Source: Kribbella amoyensis
GTDB taxonomy: Bacteria; Actinomycetota; Actinomycetes; Propionibacteriales; Kribbellaceae
Assembly: GCF_007828865.1 (NCBI RefSeq)
Contig: NZ_VIVK01000001.1
Coordinates: 4,216,001 to 4,280,000 of the forward strand
Length of the DNA stretch: 64,000 nt
Direction of reading: 5' to 3'
This document shows positions 49,027-59,593 of the stretch, piece after piece. The notes below the pieces were generated by a model. It was given only the letters and a program-made list of their open reading frames with translations, searched no databases and had not been told where the DNA came from. The stretch's first letter is position 1. Every line of letters begins with the position of its first letter. A program made the position numbers and the translations under genes.

Positions 49027-50114
49027 CCAAGATCGGGATCGTCGGCACCGGCGTCATCAGCGGTACGTACCTCGACCACCTCGGCAAGCTGCCCGGGGTC
49101 GAGGTCGTCGCGGTGGCCGACCTGGACGTGAGCCGGGCCCAGGCCGTCGCGGACAACCACCCGGGTGTCCGGGCCTTGTCATCCGACGACCTGCTGGCCG
49201 ACCCGGCCGTCGACATCGTGCTCAACCTGACCATCCCGGCCGCCCACGCGCCCGTCCACGAGGCCGCGTTGCGGGCCGGTAAGCACGTGTACGGCGAGAA
49301 GCCGCTGGCCGTCGACCGGGCCGAGGCGGAGCCGCTGCTCAAGCTGGCGGCCGCGAACGACCTGCGGATCGGCTGCGCACCGGACACCGTGCTCGGGACC
49401 GGGACCCAGACCGCGCGGGCCGCGATCGACCGGGGCGACATCGGCGTACCGACCGCGGCGACCGCATCGTTCGTCACGCCGGGGCACGAGCTGTGGCACC
49501 CGGCGCCCGAGTTCTACTACCAAGCCGGCGGCGGTCCGCTGCTCGACATGGGGCCGTACTACGTCACCAGCCTGGTCACCCTGCTCGGTCCGGTCCGCCG
49601 GGTCACCGGTCGCGCCGGCCGGGCGCACCAGGAGCGCAAGGTCCACAAGGGGCCGCGGGCCGGGACCGTGTTCGGCGTCGACGTGCCGACCCACGTCACC
49701 GGCATCCTCGAGCACGAGTCGGGCGCGTTGACCACGGTGCTGATGTCGTTCGACATCTGGGCGGCCCGGCTGCCGCGGATCGAGGTGCACGGGACCGAGG
49801 GCAGCCTGTCGGTCCCGGACCCGAACGCGTTCGACGGCAAGGTCGAGCTGGCCACGGCCACCCAGCGTGACTGGACCGAACTCCCCGTGGCCGGCGGGTA
49901 CGCCGGGGCCGGGCGGGGCGTCGGGGTCGCGGACATGGCCCGCGCGATCCGCACCGGCGGCAAGCACCGCGCGGACGGCGCGCTGGCCTACCACGTGCTC
50001 GACATCATGGAGTCGTTGCTCGAGTCGGCGGCCCAGGACCAGTCGCTGGACGTGGCGAGCACGGTCGACCGGCCGGCCGCCGTACCGTTGGGGGCGTCGC
50101 CCGACCTCGCCTGA
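49023..50114 (+). CDS. Gfo/Idh/MocA-family oxidoreductase
   Basis: NAD(P)-dependent sugar or inositol oxidoreductase. 363 residues: Rossmann motif [18 protein letters not shown] at the start, conserved [21 protein letters not shown] (about residues 86-106, with the EKP motif), and the alpha/beta substrate domain with [26 protein letters not shown] (DMGxY/H region). GTG 49023 overlaps the ThuA stop; GTG 49011 in frame is an alternative. The pair probably processes one sugar derivative. Confidence 0.93.
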   Translation: MTKIGIVGTGVISGTYLDHLGKLPGVEVVAVADLDVSRAQAVADNHPGVRALSSDDLLADPAVDIVLNLTIPAAHAPVHEAALRAGKHVYGEKPLAVDRAEAEPLLKLAAANDLRIGCAPDTVLGTGTQTARAAIDRGDIGVPTAATASFVTPGHELWHPAPEFYYQAGGGPLLDMGPYYVTSLVTLLGPVRRVTGRAGRAHQERKVHKGPRAGTVFGVDVPTHVTGILEHESGALTTVLMSFDIWAARLPRIEVHGTEGSLSVPDPNAFDGKVELATATQRDWTELPVAGGYAGAGRGVGVADMARAIRTGGKHRADGALAYHVLDIMESLLESAAQDQSLDVASTVDRPAAVPLGASPDLA

Positions 50115-50190
50115 CACCTGGCCAGAGGACTGGGTCTGAGACCTGGCCCACGCCACGGTCCGGCCGTGCGAGTCGGTACGGCTCGGTAGA

Positions 50191-50217
50191 CTGGCACTCG
50201 GACGATTTGAGTGCCAG
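50191..50217. promoter_or_regulatory. CIRCE element upstream of hrcA
   Basis: CTGGCACTC-N9-GAGTGCCAG (50191-50217), a GC-shifted version of the canonical TTAGCACTC-N9-GAGTGCTAA. TAGACT at 50187-50192 is a likely -10, so transcription starts inside the element. It should place hrcA-dnaJ under HrcA control. Confidence 0.9.
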
Positions 50218-50245
50218 TGAGATGGCAGGGCCGACGGAGAGGGTG

Positions 50246-51271
50246 GTGCGCGTGCTGGACGACCGCAAGCTGGACGTACTCCGGGCCATCGTCGAGGACT
50301 ACGTCGCCACCCACGAGCCGGTCGGCTCGAAGACGCTGGTCGACCGGCACAACCTCGGCGTCTCCCCGGCCACGGTCCGTAACGACATGGCCGCGCTGGA
50401 GGAGGAGGGGTACATCACCCAGCCGCACACCAGCGCGGGGCGGATCCCGACTGACGCTGGGTACCGGCTGTTCGTGGACAAGCTCAGCACGGTCAAGCCG
50501 CTGTCCCCGGCGGAGAAGAAGGCGATCTCGTCCTTCCTCGCCGGCGCGGTCGACCTGGACGACGTGGTCCGGCGGACGGTCCGGCTGCTCGCCCAGATCA
50601 CCCGGCAGGTCGCGATCGTGCAGTACCCGACCCTGATCCGGTCCAGCGTCCGGCACGTCGAGGTGGTCACGATGACGCCGCGGCGGCTGCTGCTGGTGCT
50701 GATCACCAGTACCGGCCGGGTCGAGCAGCGGATCGTCGAGTCGCCGGCCGCGGTGGACGAGCGGCTGGTCGCCGATCTGCGGTCCCGGCTGAACACCGCC
50801 CTGGCCGGCCAGCGGCTGACCGACGCGGCGACGTCGCTGGCCAGCGTCACCGAGTTGTTCGCGCCGGCCGACCGGCCGCTGGTGGCCGCGATCGTGACCA
50901 CGCTGCTGGAGGCCTTCACCGACGAGGGCGAGCAGCGGATCGCGGTCGGCGGCGCCGCCAACCTGACCCGGTACGGCGACGACTTCGAGCGCAACGTGAA
51001 GCCGGTACTGGAGGCGCTCGAGGAGCACGTGATCCTGCTCCGGCTGCTCGGTGAGGCGACCCATCCGCAGACCCTCACGGTCCGGATCGGGCACGAGAAC
51101 CCGTACGAGGAGCTGGCCACCACGTCGGTGGTCGCGACCGGGTACGGGTCGAAGTCGGAGGCGCTGGCCACCCTCGGCATCGTCGGCCCGACCCATATGG
51201 ACTACCCGAGCACGATGGGCGCGGTCCGCGCCATCGCGCGGTACGTCAGCCAGATCCTGGCCGACTCATGA
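50246..51271 (+). CDS. hrcA: Heat-shock repressor HrcA
   Basis: Represses heat-shock genes by binding CIRCE; folded and kept active by GroEL. About 341 residues. N-terminal winged helix [71 protein letters not shown], then the GAF-like domain, ending [15 protein letters not shown] ([16 protein letters not shown]). GTG 50246 is preceded by GGAGAGG at 50235-50241; ATG 50222 and GTG 50252 are alternatives in frame. CIRCE lies 29 bp upstream. dnaJ follows after 40 bp. Confidence 0.96.
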   Translation: MRVLDDRKLDVLRAIVEDYVATHEPVGSKTLVDRHNLGVSPATVRNDMAALEEEGYITQPHTSAGRIPTDAGYRLFVDKLSTVKPLSPAEKKAISSFLAGAVDLDDVVRRTVRLLAQITRQVAIVQYPTLIRSSVRHVEVVTMTPRRLLLVLITSTGRVEQRIVESPAAVDERLVADLRSRLNTALAGQRLTDAATSLASVTELFAPADRPLVAAIVTTLLEAFTDEGEQRIAVGGAANLTRYGDDFERNVKPVLEALEEHVILLRLLGEATHPQTLTVRIGHENPYEELATTSVVATGYGSKSEALATLGIVGPTHMDYPSTMGAVRAIARYVSQILADS

Positions 51272-51311
51272 CGAGCACCACGATCCCCGCCATCAACCTT
51301 TGGTCTGGAGT

Positions 51312-52454
<1,143 letters not shown>

Positions 52455-52467
52455 GCCTCACCGGCCG

Positions 52468-53190
52468 ATGGGTATCCCCGTCTTCCACCACGCCGAGGTG
52501 TCCACCGACACCCCGGATCTCGCCCTCACCGGCGCCGAGGGCCGGCACGCGGCCGTCGTCCGCCGGATCGGACCGGGCGAGCGGGTCCGCCTGACCGACG
52601 GACAGGGCGCGTACGCCGACGGGACGGTCACGTCCGCCTCCAAGGGCGGGCTGGTCGTCACGGTCGAGGAGCGCGGCGCGGTACCGCGGCCCGGGCCGCG
52701 GATCGTCGTGGTCCAGGCGTTGCCCAAGGGCGAGCGGGCCGAGCTCGCGGTGGAGATGCTCACCGAGGTCGGCGTGGACGAGATCGTGCCGTGGAACGCG
52801 GACCGCAGCCAGTTCCGGACGAATCCCGAGCGGGTCGCCAAGACGCACGCGAAGTGGAAGGCCTGGGCGTTCGAGGCGAGCAAACAGGCCCGGCGGACGT
52901 GGTTCTGCGACGTGGCGCCGGTGGCGTCGACAGCCGAAGTGGCCGCCCTCGTCGCGAAGGCCGGTCTCGCTGTCGTCCTGCACGAGGAGGCCGACCTCCG
53001 GCTCGCCGCCCTGGACCCCCTGCCGCCGGGTGACATCGTGATCGTCGTCGGCCCGGAGGGCGGGCTCACCCCGGCCGAGCTGGAGACGTTCGGAGCGCCC
53101 CCGGTCCTGCTCGGCGACACCGTGCTGCGAACATCGACAGCAGGAGTCGCCGCCGCCTCGGTCCTGCTCGCCCGTACCCGCTGGACCTGA
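52468..53190 (+). CDS. rsmE: 16S rRNA (uracil-1498-N3)-methyltransferase RsmE
   Basis: SPOUT methyltransferase of 240 residues that modifies U1498 of 16S rRNA. N-terminal PUA-like part (HHAEVSTDTPDLALTGAEGRHAAVVRRIGPGERVRLTDG), then QALPKGERAELAVEMLTEVGVDEIVPW, and the knot with VIVVGPEGGLTPAELETF and LLGDTVLRTSTAGVAAASVLLA near the end. ATG 52468, 13 bp after dnaJ; usual order hrcA-dnaJ-rsmE. Confidence 0.96.
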   Translation: MGIPVFHHAEVSTDTPDLALTGAEGRHAAVVRRIGPGERVRLTDGQGAYADGTVTSASKGGLVVTVEERGAVPRPGPRIVVVQALPKGERAELAVEMLTEVGVDEIVPWNADRSQFRTNPERVAKTHAKWKAWAFEASKQARRTWFCDVAPVASTAEVAALVAKAGLAVVLHEEADLRLAALDPLPPGDIVIVVGPEGGLTPAELETFGAPPVLLGDTVLRTSTAGVAAASVLLARTRWT

Positions 53191-53267
53191 CCGGCCGAGG
53201 CCACCTGATCGCTGGACCTGTTCGACCGCTGGGCCCCATCCGCTGGACCGACCCTGGAGGACGCCGC

Positions 53268-53915
53268 ATGAGCTCGACGGACTGGCTGGAATGGCACACG
53301 CCGTACGACGACGACACCTCGCCGTTGAGTCAGCGACTGCACGCCGTCCAGGCAGTGATCCGGGCTCACCTGGACGCGCGGCCGGACGGACCGATCCGCG
53401 CGGTCAGCGCCTGCGCCGGTCAGGGCCGCGATCTCCTCGAGGTGCTCGCCACCCATCCTGCCCGGGGTCGCGTCACGGCCCGGCTGGTCGAGCTGGACCA
53501 CCGCAACGTCGCGATCGCCCGGGCCGCCGCGGCCGTGAACGGGCTGACCTCGGTCGACGTGGTCGAGGCCGACGCCGGGAACACGGCCAACTACGGCGAC
53601 GCGGTCCCCGCCGACCTCGTCCTGTTCTGCGGCGTGTTCGGCAACATCAGCCCTGAGGACGTCCGGCGCACGATCACCGCGCTGCCCGCGCTCTGTTCGC
53701 CCGGTGCCACCGTGGTGTGGACGTGCGGCCGGTTCGACCCCGACATCCGGCCGGCCATCCGGCAGTGGTTCGCCGAAGCCGGTTTCGACGAGCTTTCCTT
53801 CGAGGCCGCGCCTGACGGCGACCCGGATACCGGCTGGGCAGTCGGCGGCCACCGCTTCGCCGCCGATCCCCGCCCGCTGCCCGCGGACGAGCAGTTGTTC
53901 ACCTTCGTCCGCTGA
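53268..53915 (+). CDS. Class I SAM-dependent methyltransferase
   Basis: 215 residues. Motif I is VSACAGQGRDLLEVL (about residues 44-58), then ARLVELDHRNVAIARAAA (acidic residue after strand 2), DVVEADAGNTANY and ADLVLFCGVFGNIS. The C-terminal WAVGGHRFAADPRPLP is typical of small-molecule methyltransferases of this group. Substrate unknown. ATG 53268 with GGAGG upstream; stop abuts the convergent GerMN/Gmad2 gene. Confidence 0.88.
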   Translation: MSSTDWLEWHTPYDDDTSPLSQRLHAVQAVIRAHLDARPDGPIRAVSACAGQGRDLLEVLATHPARGRVTARLVELDHRNVAIARAAAAVNGLTSVDVVEADAGNTANYGDAVPADLVLFCGVFGNISPEDVRRTITALPALCSPGATVVWTCGRFDPDIRPAIRQWFAEAGFDELSFEAAPDGDPDTGWAVGGHRFAADPRPLPADEQLFTFVR

Positions 53916-55037
53916 CTACTTGACGACGAAGGTCTTCGAGTCGGTCGAGGTCTGCCGACCGTCCGCGGCCGAGATCTCGAACACCTCGAGCGCGTACTTC
54001 CCGGCCGGCAGCGGCCGCACCACGAACGCGTACGGCGTCAGCTTGAAGGCCTCCCTCGTCCGAGCGGGACCCTCGTCGACGACCTTCTGGGTCTGCTCGG
54101 AGATCACCCGCCAGTTGAGCTGCGCCTCGTTCACAGCGGCGATCCCGGTCACCTTGACCGGTGAGTCGACCACCACGTTGTTCTCGGGGGAGTCGATCCA
54201 GATGTACGCCTGGACGTCCTGGGCCTGGGCCCGGCTCATCGGCTGCCGCGCGGCCACACCGAACAGCTGATCGGTCGGCTGACCGCGCTCGGTGACCTTG
54301 ACCGGCGCGGTCACGTCCGTCGCGCCCTGCACGGTGTAGACGAGCTGCTGGGTCGCGATGTGGGCGTCCTCGGGGTCGAGGGTCTCCCGCGGCAGCTGCT
54401 TGAAGTCGACCGTGATCCCGTCCTTGGTGAGCGTGACCGAGCTGACCTTCGCACCGGTCCACGGGGACGTGTAGTCGGGGTCGTTCGTCTTGCCCGACGT
54501 CATCAGCTGCAGCGCCTCGTACGCCGGCCGGCCCTTGATCCGCGACCAGGTCCGGTACAGCCGCACACTCGGCCCGGCCTCGATCCCCACGGCCTTGCCC
54601 AGCCAGTACACCGGGACCGCGCGGCTGGTGACCGGCTCGAGCCGGCCCCGCTCGGTCGGCTCGACCTTCGGCTCGGTGGGACTCGTGCCCGGCTTCCGGG
54701 TCGCGGCGGGGCTCGGGGTCGGCGCCGTGGTCGGCTGGTGGTCGGTCGAGGCGGACGCGCTGACGCTCGACGACGGGCTACCGGGACCGGCCACCTCGGT
54801 GTCGTTCCCGGCCTGGTTGCTGTCGTCGAGCACGGTGAACGCGCCGATCGCGGCCGCGGTCCCGACGATCGCGGCGCCGGCGGTGAGCATCCACGGCTTC
54901 CGGCCGGCCGGCTTGCGCTGGTCGCGGACGCGGGCCTGGATCTCGTGCAGGCCGTCAGCCGGCTCGATCCGGTCGGCCTCCGCGTGCAGGGACCGCCGCA
55001 TCAGTTCGTCGAACGGGTCGTTCGGGTGGTCGTTCAT
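53916..55037 (-). CDS. Membrane-anchored GerMN/Gmad2-domain protein, probable partner of the ECF sigma factor
   Basis: 373 residues. A cytoplasmic N-terminus of about 48 residues (MNDHPNDPFDELMRRSLHAEADRIEPADG) is followed by one helix (MLTAGAAIVGTAAAIGAFTVL), a Ser/Pro/Thr linker (residues 80-125), a GerMN-like domain (PVYWLGKAVG... TVDFKQLPRETLDPEDAHIATQQLVYTVQGA) and a Gmad2 Ig-like domain (IWIDSPENNVVVDSPVKVTGIA...). Its start overlaps the sigma factor stop (ATGA). The layout, a short cytoplasmic tail, a helix and an outer sensor domain directly behind an ECF sigma gene, suggests an anti-sigma or sensor role, though no ZAS motif is present. Confidence 0.87.
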   Translation of the reverse strand: MNDHPNDPFDELMRRSLHAEADRIEPADGLHEIQARVRDQRKPAGRKPWMLTAGAAIVGTAAAIGAFTVLDDSNQAGNDTEVAGPGSPSSSVSASASTDHQPTTAPTPSPAATRKPGTSPTEPKVEPTERGRLEPVTSRAVPVYWLGKAVGIEAGPSVRLYRTWSRIKGRPAYEALQLMTSGKTNDPDYTSPWTGAKVSSVTLTKDGITVDFKQLPRETLDPEDAHIATQQLVYTVQGATDVTAPVKVTERGQPTDQLFGVAARQPMSRAQAQDVQAYIWIDSPENNVVVDSPVKVTGIAAVNEAQLNWRVISEQTQKVVDEGPARTREAFKLTPYAFVVRPLPAGKYALEVFEISAADGRQTSTDSKTFVVK

Positions 55038-55543
55038 CGGCTCTGCTCCAGGACCTGGCGCAGCGACTTGGTCGCCCGCGCGGCATGGCTCTTCACGGAT
55101 CCGCGGCTGATTCCCATCGCGTCGGCGATCTCCGCCTCCGAGAGGTCACCGTAGTACCGCAGCACCATCACGGTGCGTTGTTTCTCCGGCAGGGTGCGCA
55201 TCGCGTCGATCACCCGGTCGGTCTCGACGGTCCGCAGTGCGGCGTGCTCGGCGCTCGGCTCGTCCGGCAACGTCCGCGGGGTGTGCTTGTCCACCACGAC
55301 CAGGTGCCGCTGCCGGGACCGGCAGCGGTTCACCACCGCGGTCCGCAGGTACGCCAGCGCCTTGTGCGGATCGCGCAGCCGGTGCCAGCGGGCGTGCATG
55401 GCGACGAAGGCGTCCTGCACGATCTCCTCCGCCGACCCGGTGTCACGCAACAGCAGGGCGCCGAGGCGGACCAACGACGTGTAGTGCGCCGTGTAGACAG
55501 CCGTCAGCGCCTCGTCGGCATCCCACGAGGACTCCTGAGCCAC
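55034..55543 (-). CDS. ECF sigma factor, SigE-like actinobacterial family
   Basis: 169 residues. Region 2: VYTAHYTSLVRLGALLLRDTGSAEEIVQDAFVAMHARWHRLRDPHKALAYLRTAVVNRCRSRQRH; region 4: LPEKQRTVMVLRYYGDLSEAEIADAMGISRGSVKSHAARATKSLRQVLE. GTG starts at 55543, 55558, 55561 and 55576 are all in frame; I use 55543, which begins just before region 2, but the true start is unclear. Coupled to the membrane protein downstream by a 4-bp overlap. Divergent from the phospholipase C-like gene. Confidence 0.9.
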   Translation of the reverse strand: MAQESSWDADEALTAVYTAHYTSLVRLGALLLRDTGSAEEIVQDAFVAMHARWHRLRDPHKALAYLRTAVVNRCRSRQRHLVVVDKHTPRTLPDEPSAEHAALRTVETDRVIDAMRTLPEKQRTVMVLRYYGDLSEAEIADAMGISRGSVKSHAARATKSLRQVLEQSR

Positions 55544-55664
55544 GCCCTTTTCGTACACCACCTCGAGCAGCGCCACGTGACAGGGACGCCAAAGTCGCGT
55601 CCCAGGTTGACAACCATGCGCCTGATTCCCGGCAGAATGTGACGCACGCGACCAGGAGGCCGAG

Positions 55665-56636
55665 GTGAAACAGCACGGGGACCAGTCCTGGTCCGGGCAC
55701 CGCGAGCTCACGTACGCGGCCGTCCATCGGCTGTTCCGCCGGTTGGCCGGGCCGGACGACCGGCTGCGCGGGATCACCCGGGCGGAGTACGCCGACGCCC
55801 TCGACCGGGCCCAGGCGCACCAGGACCGGCTGCTCGGCGTGAACCGGATCGAGAACTTCCGCAACACCGGCCGGAGCCAGCTGTCCGTCCTCGGCCCGAC
55901 CACGCACTCGGCGTACGCGAACCCGGGAGTGCAGCGGGAGCACTTCATGGCTGACCCGTACCTGCGCGGCGAGGACAACCTCGCCAACAACACGGAGTAC
56001 CTGCACGAGCAGTTACGAGCGGCGGGGACCGCGACCGACCTGCCGGGGGAGATGCGCGGACTCGGCGCTGCGGCGCACGCGTTGCAGGACAGCTACAGCG
56101 GTGCCCACGCCTGGCGGGCGGAGGCGGTGTACCTGGGAGACCCGACCGCCCCGGTCGAGTCACTGCACATCTTCACCCCCTCACACATGGTCGGCTTCGA
56201 GGACGGGCTGAACACGCACTCCGACGAGTTCGACGAACCGCCGGCCGCGTCCGGATCCACCCAGGCAGCCGTCGAAGCCACGTACCGGATGCTGCGGGCG
56301 TACGAGCTGGGCCGGCAGGATCCCGGTCAGGCGGAGCTGCTGATCGCCCAGACCCTGGAGCCGATGACCCGGGCGTCGCCGAACGGCGTGACGGTCAACC
56401 TGCACCCGAGCCGCGAATGGGAGCAGGAACGCAATCGCCGGCTCGCCCTGGAACACGGTGTCCTCCAGCCCGCGGTCGGTCCCGACCAGGCGGCGCGGTA
56501 CCTCGGCGCGGCCACGTCCGGTCCGGCCCGGACCGGCGGAGCGGCCGCTGCCCGGCCGGGAGACCACCGGGACACGGGCGGCCGGGCGGCCGGCCTTCGC
56601 GGCAAAACCCCAGGTCAGGGGGCGGGCCGGGGGTGA
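55665..56636 (+). CDS. Zinc-dependent phospholipase C/P1-nuclease-like protein
   Basis: 323 residues. The pattern SGHRELTYAAV (His near the N-terminus), NNTEYLHEQL, LGAAAHALQDSYSGAHAW (HxxxD...H) resembles the trinuclear-zinc phospholipase C/P1 fold, where these His and Asp residues bind zinc. No signal peptide is evident, unlike secreted bacterial enzymes. The last 60 residues are Gly/Ala/Arg-rich and look disordered. GTG 55665 with GAGGCCGAG upstream. Assignment rests on the His/Asp spacing only. Confidence 0.65.
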   Translation: MKQHGDQSWSGHRELTYAAVHRLFRRLAGPDDRLRGITRAEYADALDRAQAHQDRLLGVNRIENFRNTGRSQLSVLGPTTHSAYANPGVQREHFMADPYLRGEDNLANNTEYLHEQLRAAGTATDLPGEMRGLGAAAHALQDSYSGAHAWRAEAVYLGDPTAPVESLHIFTPSHMVGFEDGLNTHSDEFDEPPAASGSTQAAVEATYRMLRAYELGRQDPGQAELLIAQTLEPMTRASPNGVTVNLHPSREWEQERNRRLALEHGVLQPAVGPDQAARYLGAATSGPARTGGAAAARPGDHRDTGGRAAGLRGKTPGQGAGRG

Positions 56637-56716
56637 GCGGCGGTTTATCGGGTGAGGCTGTCGGAGTGGGCGGCTAGCATGGTTCAGTCAAGCTCACCTG
56701 TCATCAGGAGGAAAGG

Positions 56717-57760
56717 CTGTCCAGGCCACGCAGTATCGAGCCGTCGCATCCCGACGCGGCGCGCGCCGACCGCAGTGCGGACGGCGCTCTGAACCGGGCG
56801 TCCCACAAGATCGTCGTGCCGAACAGCATCGACATGGTGGCACTGCTCGGCGCCCGGGACGAATTCCTCCGGATCGTCGAGAAGGAGTTCGCCGCCGACA
56901 TCCTGGTCCGTGGCAACGAGATCACCCTGACCGGTGAGCCGGCCGAGCTGGCCCTGGCCGAGCGGCTGGTGGACGAGCTGATCGCGGTGGTCCGGACCGG
57001 TCACGAGCTGACCGCCGACTCGGTCGAGCGCAGCATCGCGATGATCAAGGCCGCCACGGCCGAGAGCCCGCGCGACGTGCTGACCCAGAACATCCTGTCC
57101 AGCCGCGGCCGCACGATCCGGCCGAAGACGCTGAACCAGAAGCGCTACGTCGACGCGATCGACAAGAACACGATCGTGTTCGGCATCGGCCCGGCCGGTA
57201 CCGGCAAGACGTACCTGGCCGTGGCCAAGGCCGTGCAGGCGCTGCAGGCCAAGGAGGTCAACCGGATCATCCTGACCCGGCCCGCGGTCGAGGCCGGCGA
57301 GCGGCTCGGGTTCCTGCCCGGCACGCTGTCGGAGAAGATCGACCCGTACCTGCGCCCGCTGTACGACGCGTTGCACGACATGCTGGACCCGGAGTCGATC
57401 CCGCGGCTGATGACGGCCGGCACGATCGAGATCGCCCCGCTGGCGTACATGCGCGGCCGGACCCTGAACGACGCCTACATCATCCTGGACGAGGCGCAGA
57501 ACACCTCGCCGGAGCAGATGAAGATGTTCCTCACCCGGCTCGGGTTCGGGTCCAAGATGGTCGTCACCGGTGACGTCACCCAGGTCGACCTGCCGACCGG
57601 GACCAACTCCGGCCTGCGGGTCGTGCAGGGGATCCTCGAAGGCGTGCAGGACCTGGCGTTCTGCCGGCTCACCTCGCACGACGTGGTCCGGCACAAACTG
57701 GTCGGCCGGATCGTGTCGGCGTACGAGAACTACGAAGGCAGCGCTGAACCAATCAGATGA
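56717..57760 (+). CDS. phoH: PhoH-family ATPase, apparently starting at CTG
   Basis: P-loop NTPase of the PhoH family, linked with RNA metabolism and co-occurring with YbeY. The domain spans from HKIVVPN (about residue 30) through [21 protein letters not shown] (Walker A), [59 protein letters not shown] (Walker B) to [16 protein letters not shown] 56816 has no ribosome site and would cut SHKIV, which the family keeps. CTG 56717 lies 5 nt after GGAGG (56707-56711) in an otherwise start-free frame and gives 347 residues. TAGCAT at 56675-56680 is a likely -10. Confidence 0.9.
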   Translation: MSRPRSIEPSHPDAARADRSADGALNRASHKIVVPNSIDMVALLGARDEFLRIVEKEFAADILVRGNEITLTGEPAELALAERLVDELIAVVRTGHELTADSVERSIAMIKAATAESPRDVLTQNILSSRGRTIRPKTLNQKRYVDAIDKNTIVFGIGPAGTGKTYLAVAKAVQALQAKEVNRIILTRPAVEAGERLGFLPGTLSEKIDPYLRPLYDALHDMLDPESIPRLMTAGTIEIAPLAYMRGRTLNDAYIILDEAQNTSPEQMKMFLTRLGFGSKMVVTGDVTQVDLPTGTNSGLRVVQGILEGVQDLAFCRLTSHDVVRHKLVGRIVSAYENYEGSAEPIR

Positions 57761-58230
57761 ACGTCGAGGTCAACAACGAGTCCGGGGTCGAGATCGACGC
57801 GCACGGACTGATGCGGCTCAGCCGGTTCGTGATGTCGTCGCTGCGGCTGCACCCGGAGTGCGAGCTGTCGATCAAGCTGGTCGACGAGGACACGATGGCG
57901 CGCTACCACGTCGAGTTCCTGGACCTGCCCGGTCCGACCGACGTGATGTCGTGGCCGATGGACGAGCTGCGGCCCGGTGCGGAGGACGACGCCGAGCCGC
58001 CGCTCGGTCACCTCGGTGACATCGCGCTCTGCCCGACCGTCGCCGCCGCGCAGGGCGCCAAGGCGGGGCACGGGACGTGGGCGGAGCTGGAGCTGCTGAC
58101 GGTGCACGGCATCCTGCACCTGCTCGGCTACGACCACGCCGAACCCGCCGAGAAGGCGGAGATGTGGGACGTCCAGGGCCGGCTGCTGGAAGCATGGCGG
58201 GCACCGGGGAACCGGTTGGAGGGCGTCTGA
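57757..58230 (+). CDS. ybeY: Endoribonuclease / rRNA maturation factor YbeY
   Basis: 157-residue zinc-dependent RNase acting in rRNA processing and ribosome quality control. The metal site is the conserved TVHGILHLLGYDHAEP (HGxLHLxGYDH, about residues 113-125), and STDVMSFP-type strand appears as PTDVMSWPMDE. ATG 57757 overlaps the phoH stop (ATGA). Confidence 0.97.
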   Translation: MNVEVNNESGVEIDAHGLMRLSRFVMSSLRLHPECELSIKLVDEDTMARYHVEFLDLPGPTDVMSWPMDELRPGAEDDAEPPLGHLGDIALCPTVAAAQGAKAGHGTWAELELLTVHGILHLLGYDHAEPAEKAEMWDVQGRLLEAWRAPGNRLEGV

Positions 58231-58263
58231 TGGTCCCGTTGCGCGGACAGGAGTGAAGTTCCA

Positions 58264-59577
58264 GTGAGTTACCACGACGGCGTTCTGCTGGTTGTGGCCG
58301 CGGTGCTCGTGGTGCTGGCCGGTGTGTTCGCCGGCGCCGAGGCCGCGCTCTCGTCGTACTCGAAGGTGCGGGCGGACGAGCAGGTCGAGCAGGGCAACAC
58401 CCGGGCCGCCAAGCTGGCCGAGTTGCTCGCCGACGCGCCGCGGTACCTCAACACCCTGCTGCTGGTCCGGCTGATCTGCGAGATCACCGCGATCGTGCTC
58501 GTCACCCAGGCCCTGTCGAACGTGTTCGCGGTGACCTGGGAGCACATCCTGATCACCGCCGTGCTGATGGTGGTGGTCTCGTACGTCATCATCGGCGTCG
58601 CCCCGCGGACCCTCGGCCGGCAGCACTCGGACCGGTTCGCGATGCTCTCGGCCGGTCCGGTGATGGCGCTGACGAGCGTGCTCGGCCCGATCCCGAAGCT
58701 GCTGATCCTGCTCGGCAACGCGCTCACCCCGGGCAAGGGGTACGCCGAGGGCCCGTTCGCGACCGAGTCCGAGCTGCGCGCGCTGGTCGACTACGCGGAG
58801 AAGTCCGCGGTGATCGAGTCCGGCGAGCGGCAGATGATCCACTCGGTGTTCGAGCTCGGTGACACCATCGCCCGCGAGGTGATGGTGCCGCGGACCGACA
58901 TGGTCTACATCGAGCGGCACAAGAAGCTGCGCCAGCTCACCTCGCTCGCGCTCCGGTCCGGGTACTCCCGGATCCCGGTGATCGGGGAGTCGCTGGACGA
59001 CATCGTCGGCGTCGTCTACCTCAAGGACGTGATGCGCCGGGTGTACGACAACGCCCAGTCCGAGTCGACCGAGCGGGTCGAGTCGGTGATGCGGCCGTGC
59101 ATGTACATCCCGGACTCCAAGCCCGCCGACCAGCTGCTCCGCGAGATGCAGGCGGCGCGGATGCACGTCGCGATCGTCGTCGACGAGTACGGCGGAACGG
59201 CCGGCCTGGTCACCATCGAGGACATCCTCGAGGAGATCGTCGGCGAGATCACCGACGAGTACGACGAGGCCCCGGAAGCCGTGCAGGCGTTGGCCGACGG
59301 CGCGTTCCGGGTCTCCAGCCGGTACCCGGTCGACGAGCTGGGTGAGCTGTTCGGGCTGCCGTTGGACGACGACGACGTGGACACCGTCGGCGGGCTGATG
59401 GCCAAGCTGCTCGGCAAGGTGCCGATCCCCGGTGCCGAGGTGGAGATCCCGGACCTCGGACTGTCGCTCACCGCGGAGCGCCCGTCCGGCCGGCGCAACC
59501 AGGTCGGTACTGTTCTGGTCCGGCGTACCGACGAGGTCGCCGAGCAGCCGCAGGACCCCAGTCACCAGACCGCCTGA
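58264..59577 (+). CDS. CNNM/CorC-type transmembrane protein with CBS pair (hemolysin family)
   Basis: 437 residues: DUF21/CNNM membrane domain with helices at about residues 8-28, 60-82, 88-112 and 120-145 (FAGAEAALSSYSKVRADE after the first), then a CBS pair (MVPRTDMVYIERHKKLRQL... SRIPVIGESLDDIVGVVYLKDVMRR, MRPCMYIPDSKPADQLLREMQAARMHVAIVVDEYGGTAGLVTIEDILEEIVGEI), and a CorC/HlyC domain. Related proteins handle magnesium or cobalt efflux. GTG 58264 with AGGAG upstream. Same position as Rv2366c in mycobacteria. Confidence 0.94.
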   Translation: MSYHDGVLLVVAAVLVVLAGVFAGAEAALSSYSKVRADEQVEQGNTRAAKLAELLADAPRYLNTLLLVRLICEITAIVLVTQALSNVFAVTWEHILITAVLMVVVSYVIIGVAPRTLGRQHSDRFAMLSAGPVMALTSVLGPIPKLLILLGNALTPGKGYAEGPFATESELRALVDYAEKSAVIESGERQMIHSVFELGDTIAREVMVPRTDMVYIERHKKLRQLTSLALRSGYSRIPVIGESLDDIVGVVYLKDVMRRVYDNAQSESTERVESVMRPCMYIPDSKPADQLLREMQAARMHVAIVVDEYGGTAGLVTIEDILEEIVGEITDEYDEAPEAVQALADGAFRVSSRYPVDELGELFGLPLDDDDVDTVGGLMAKLLGKVPIPGAEVEIPDLGLSLTAERPSGRRNQVGTVLVRRTDEVAEQPQDPSHQTA

Positions 59578-59593
59578 ACCTTGGAGCCCCGAC

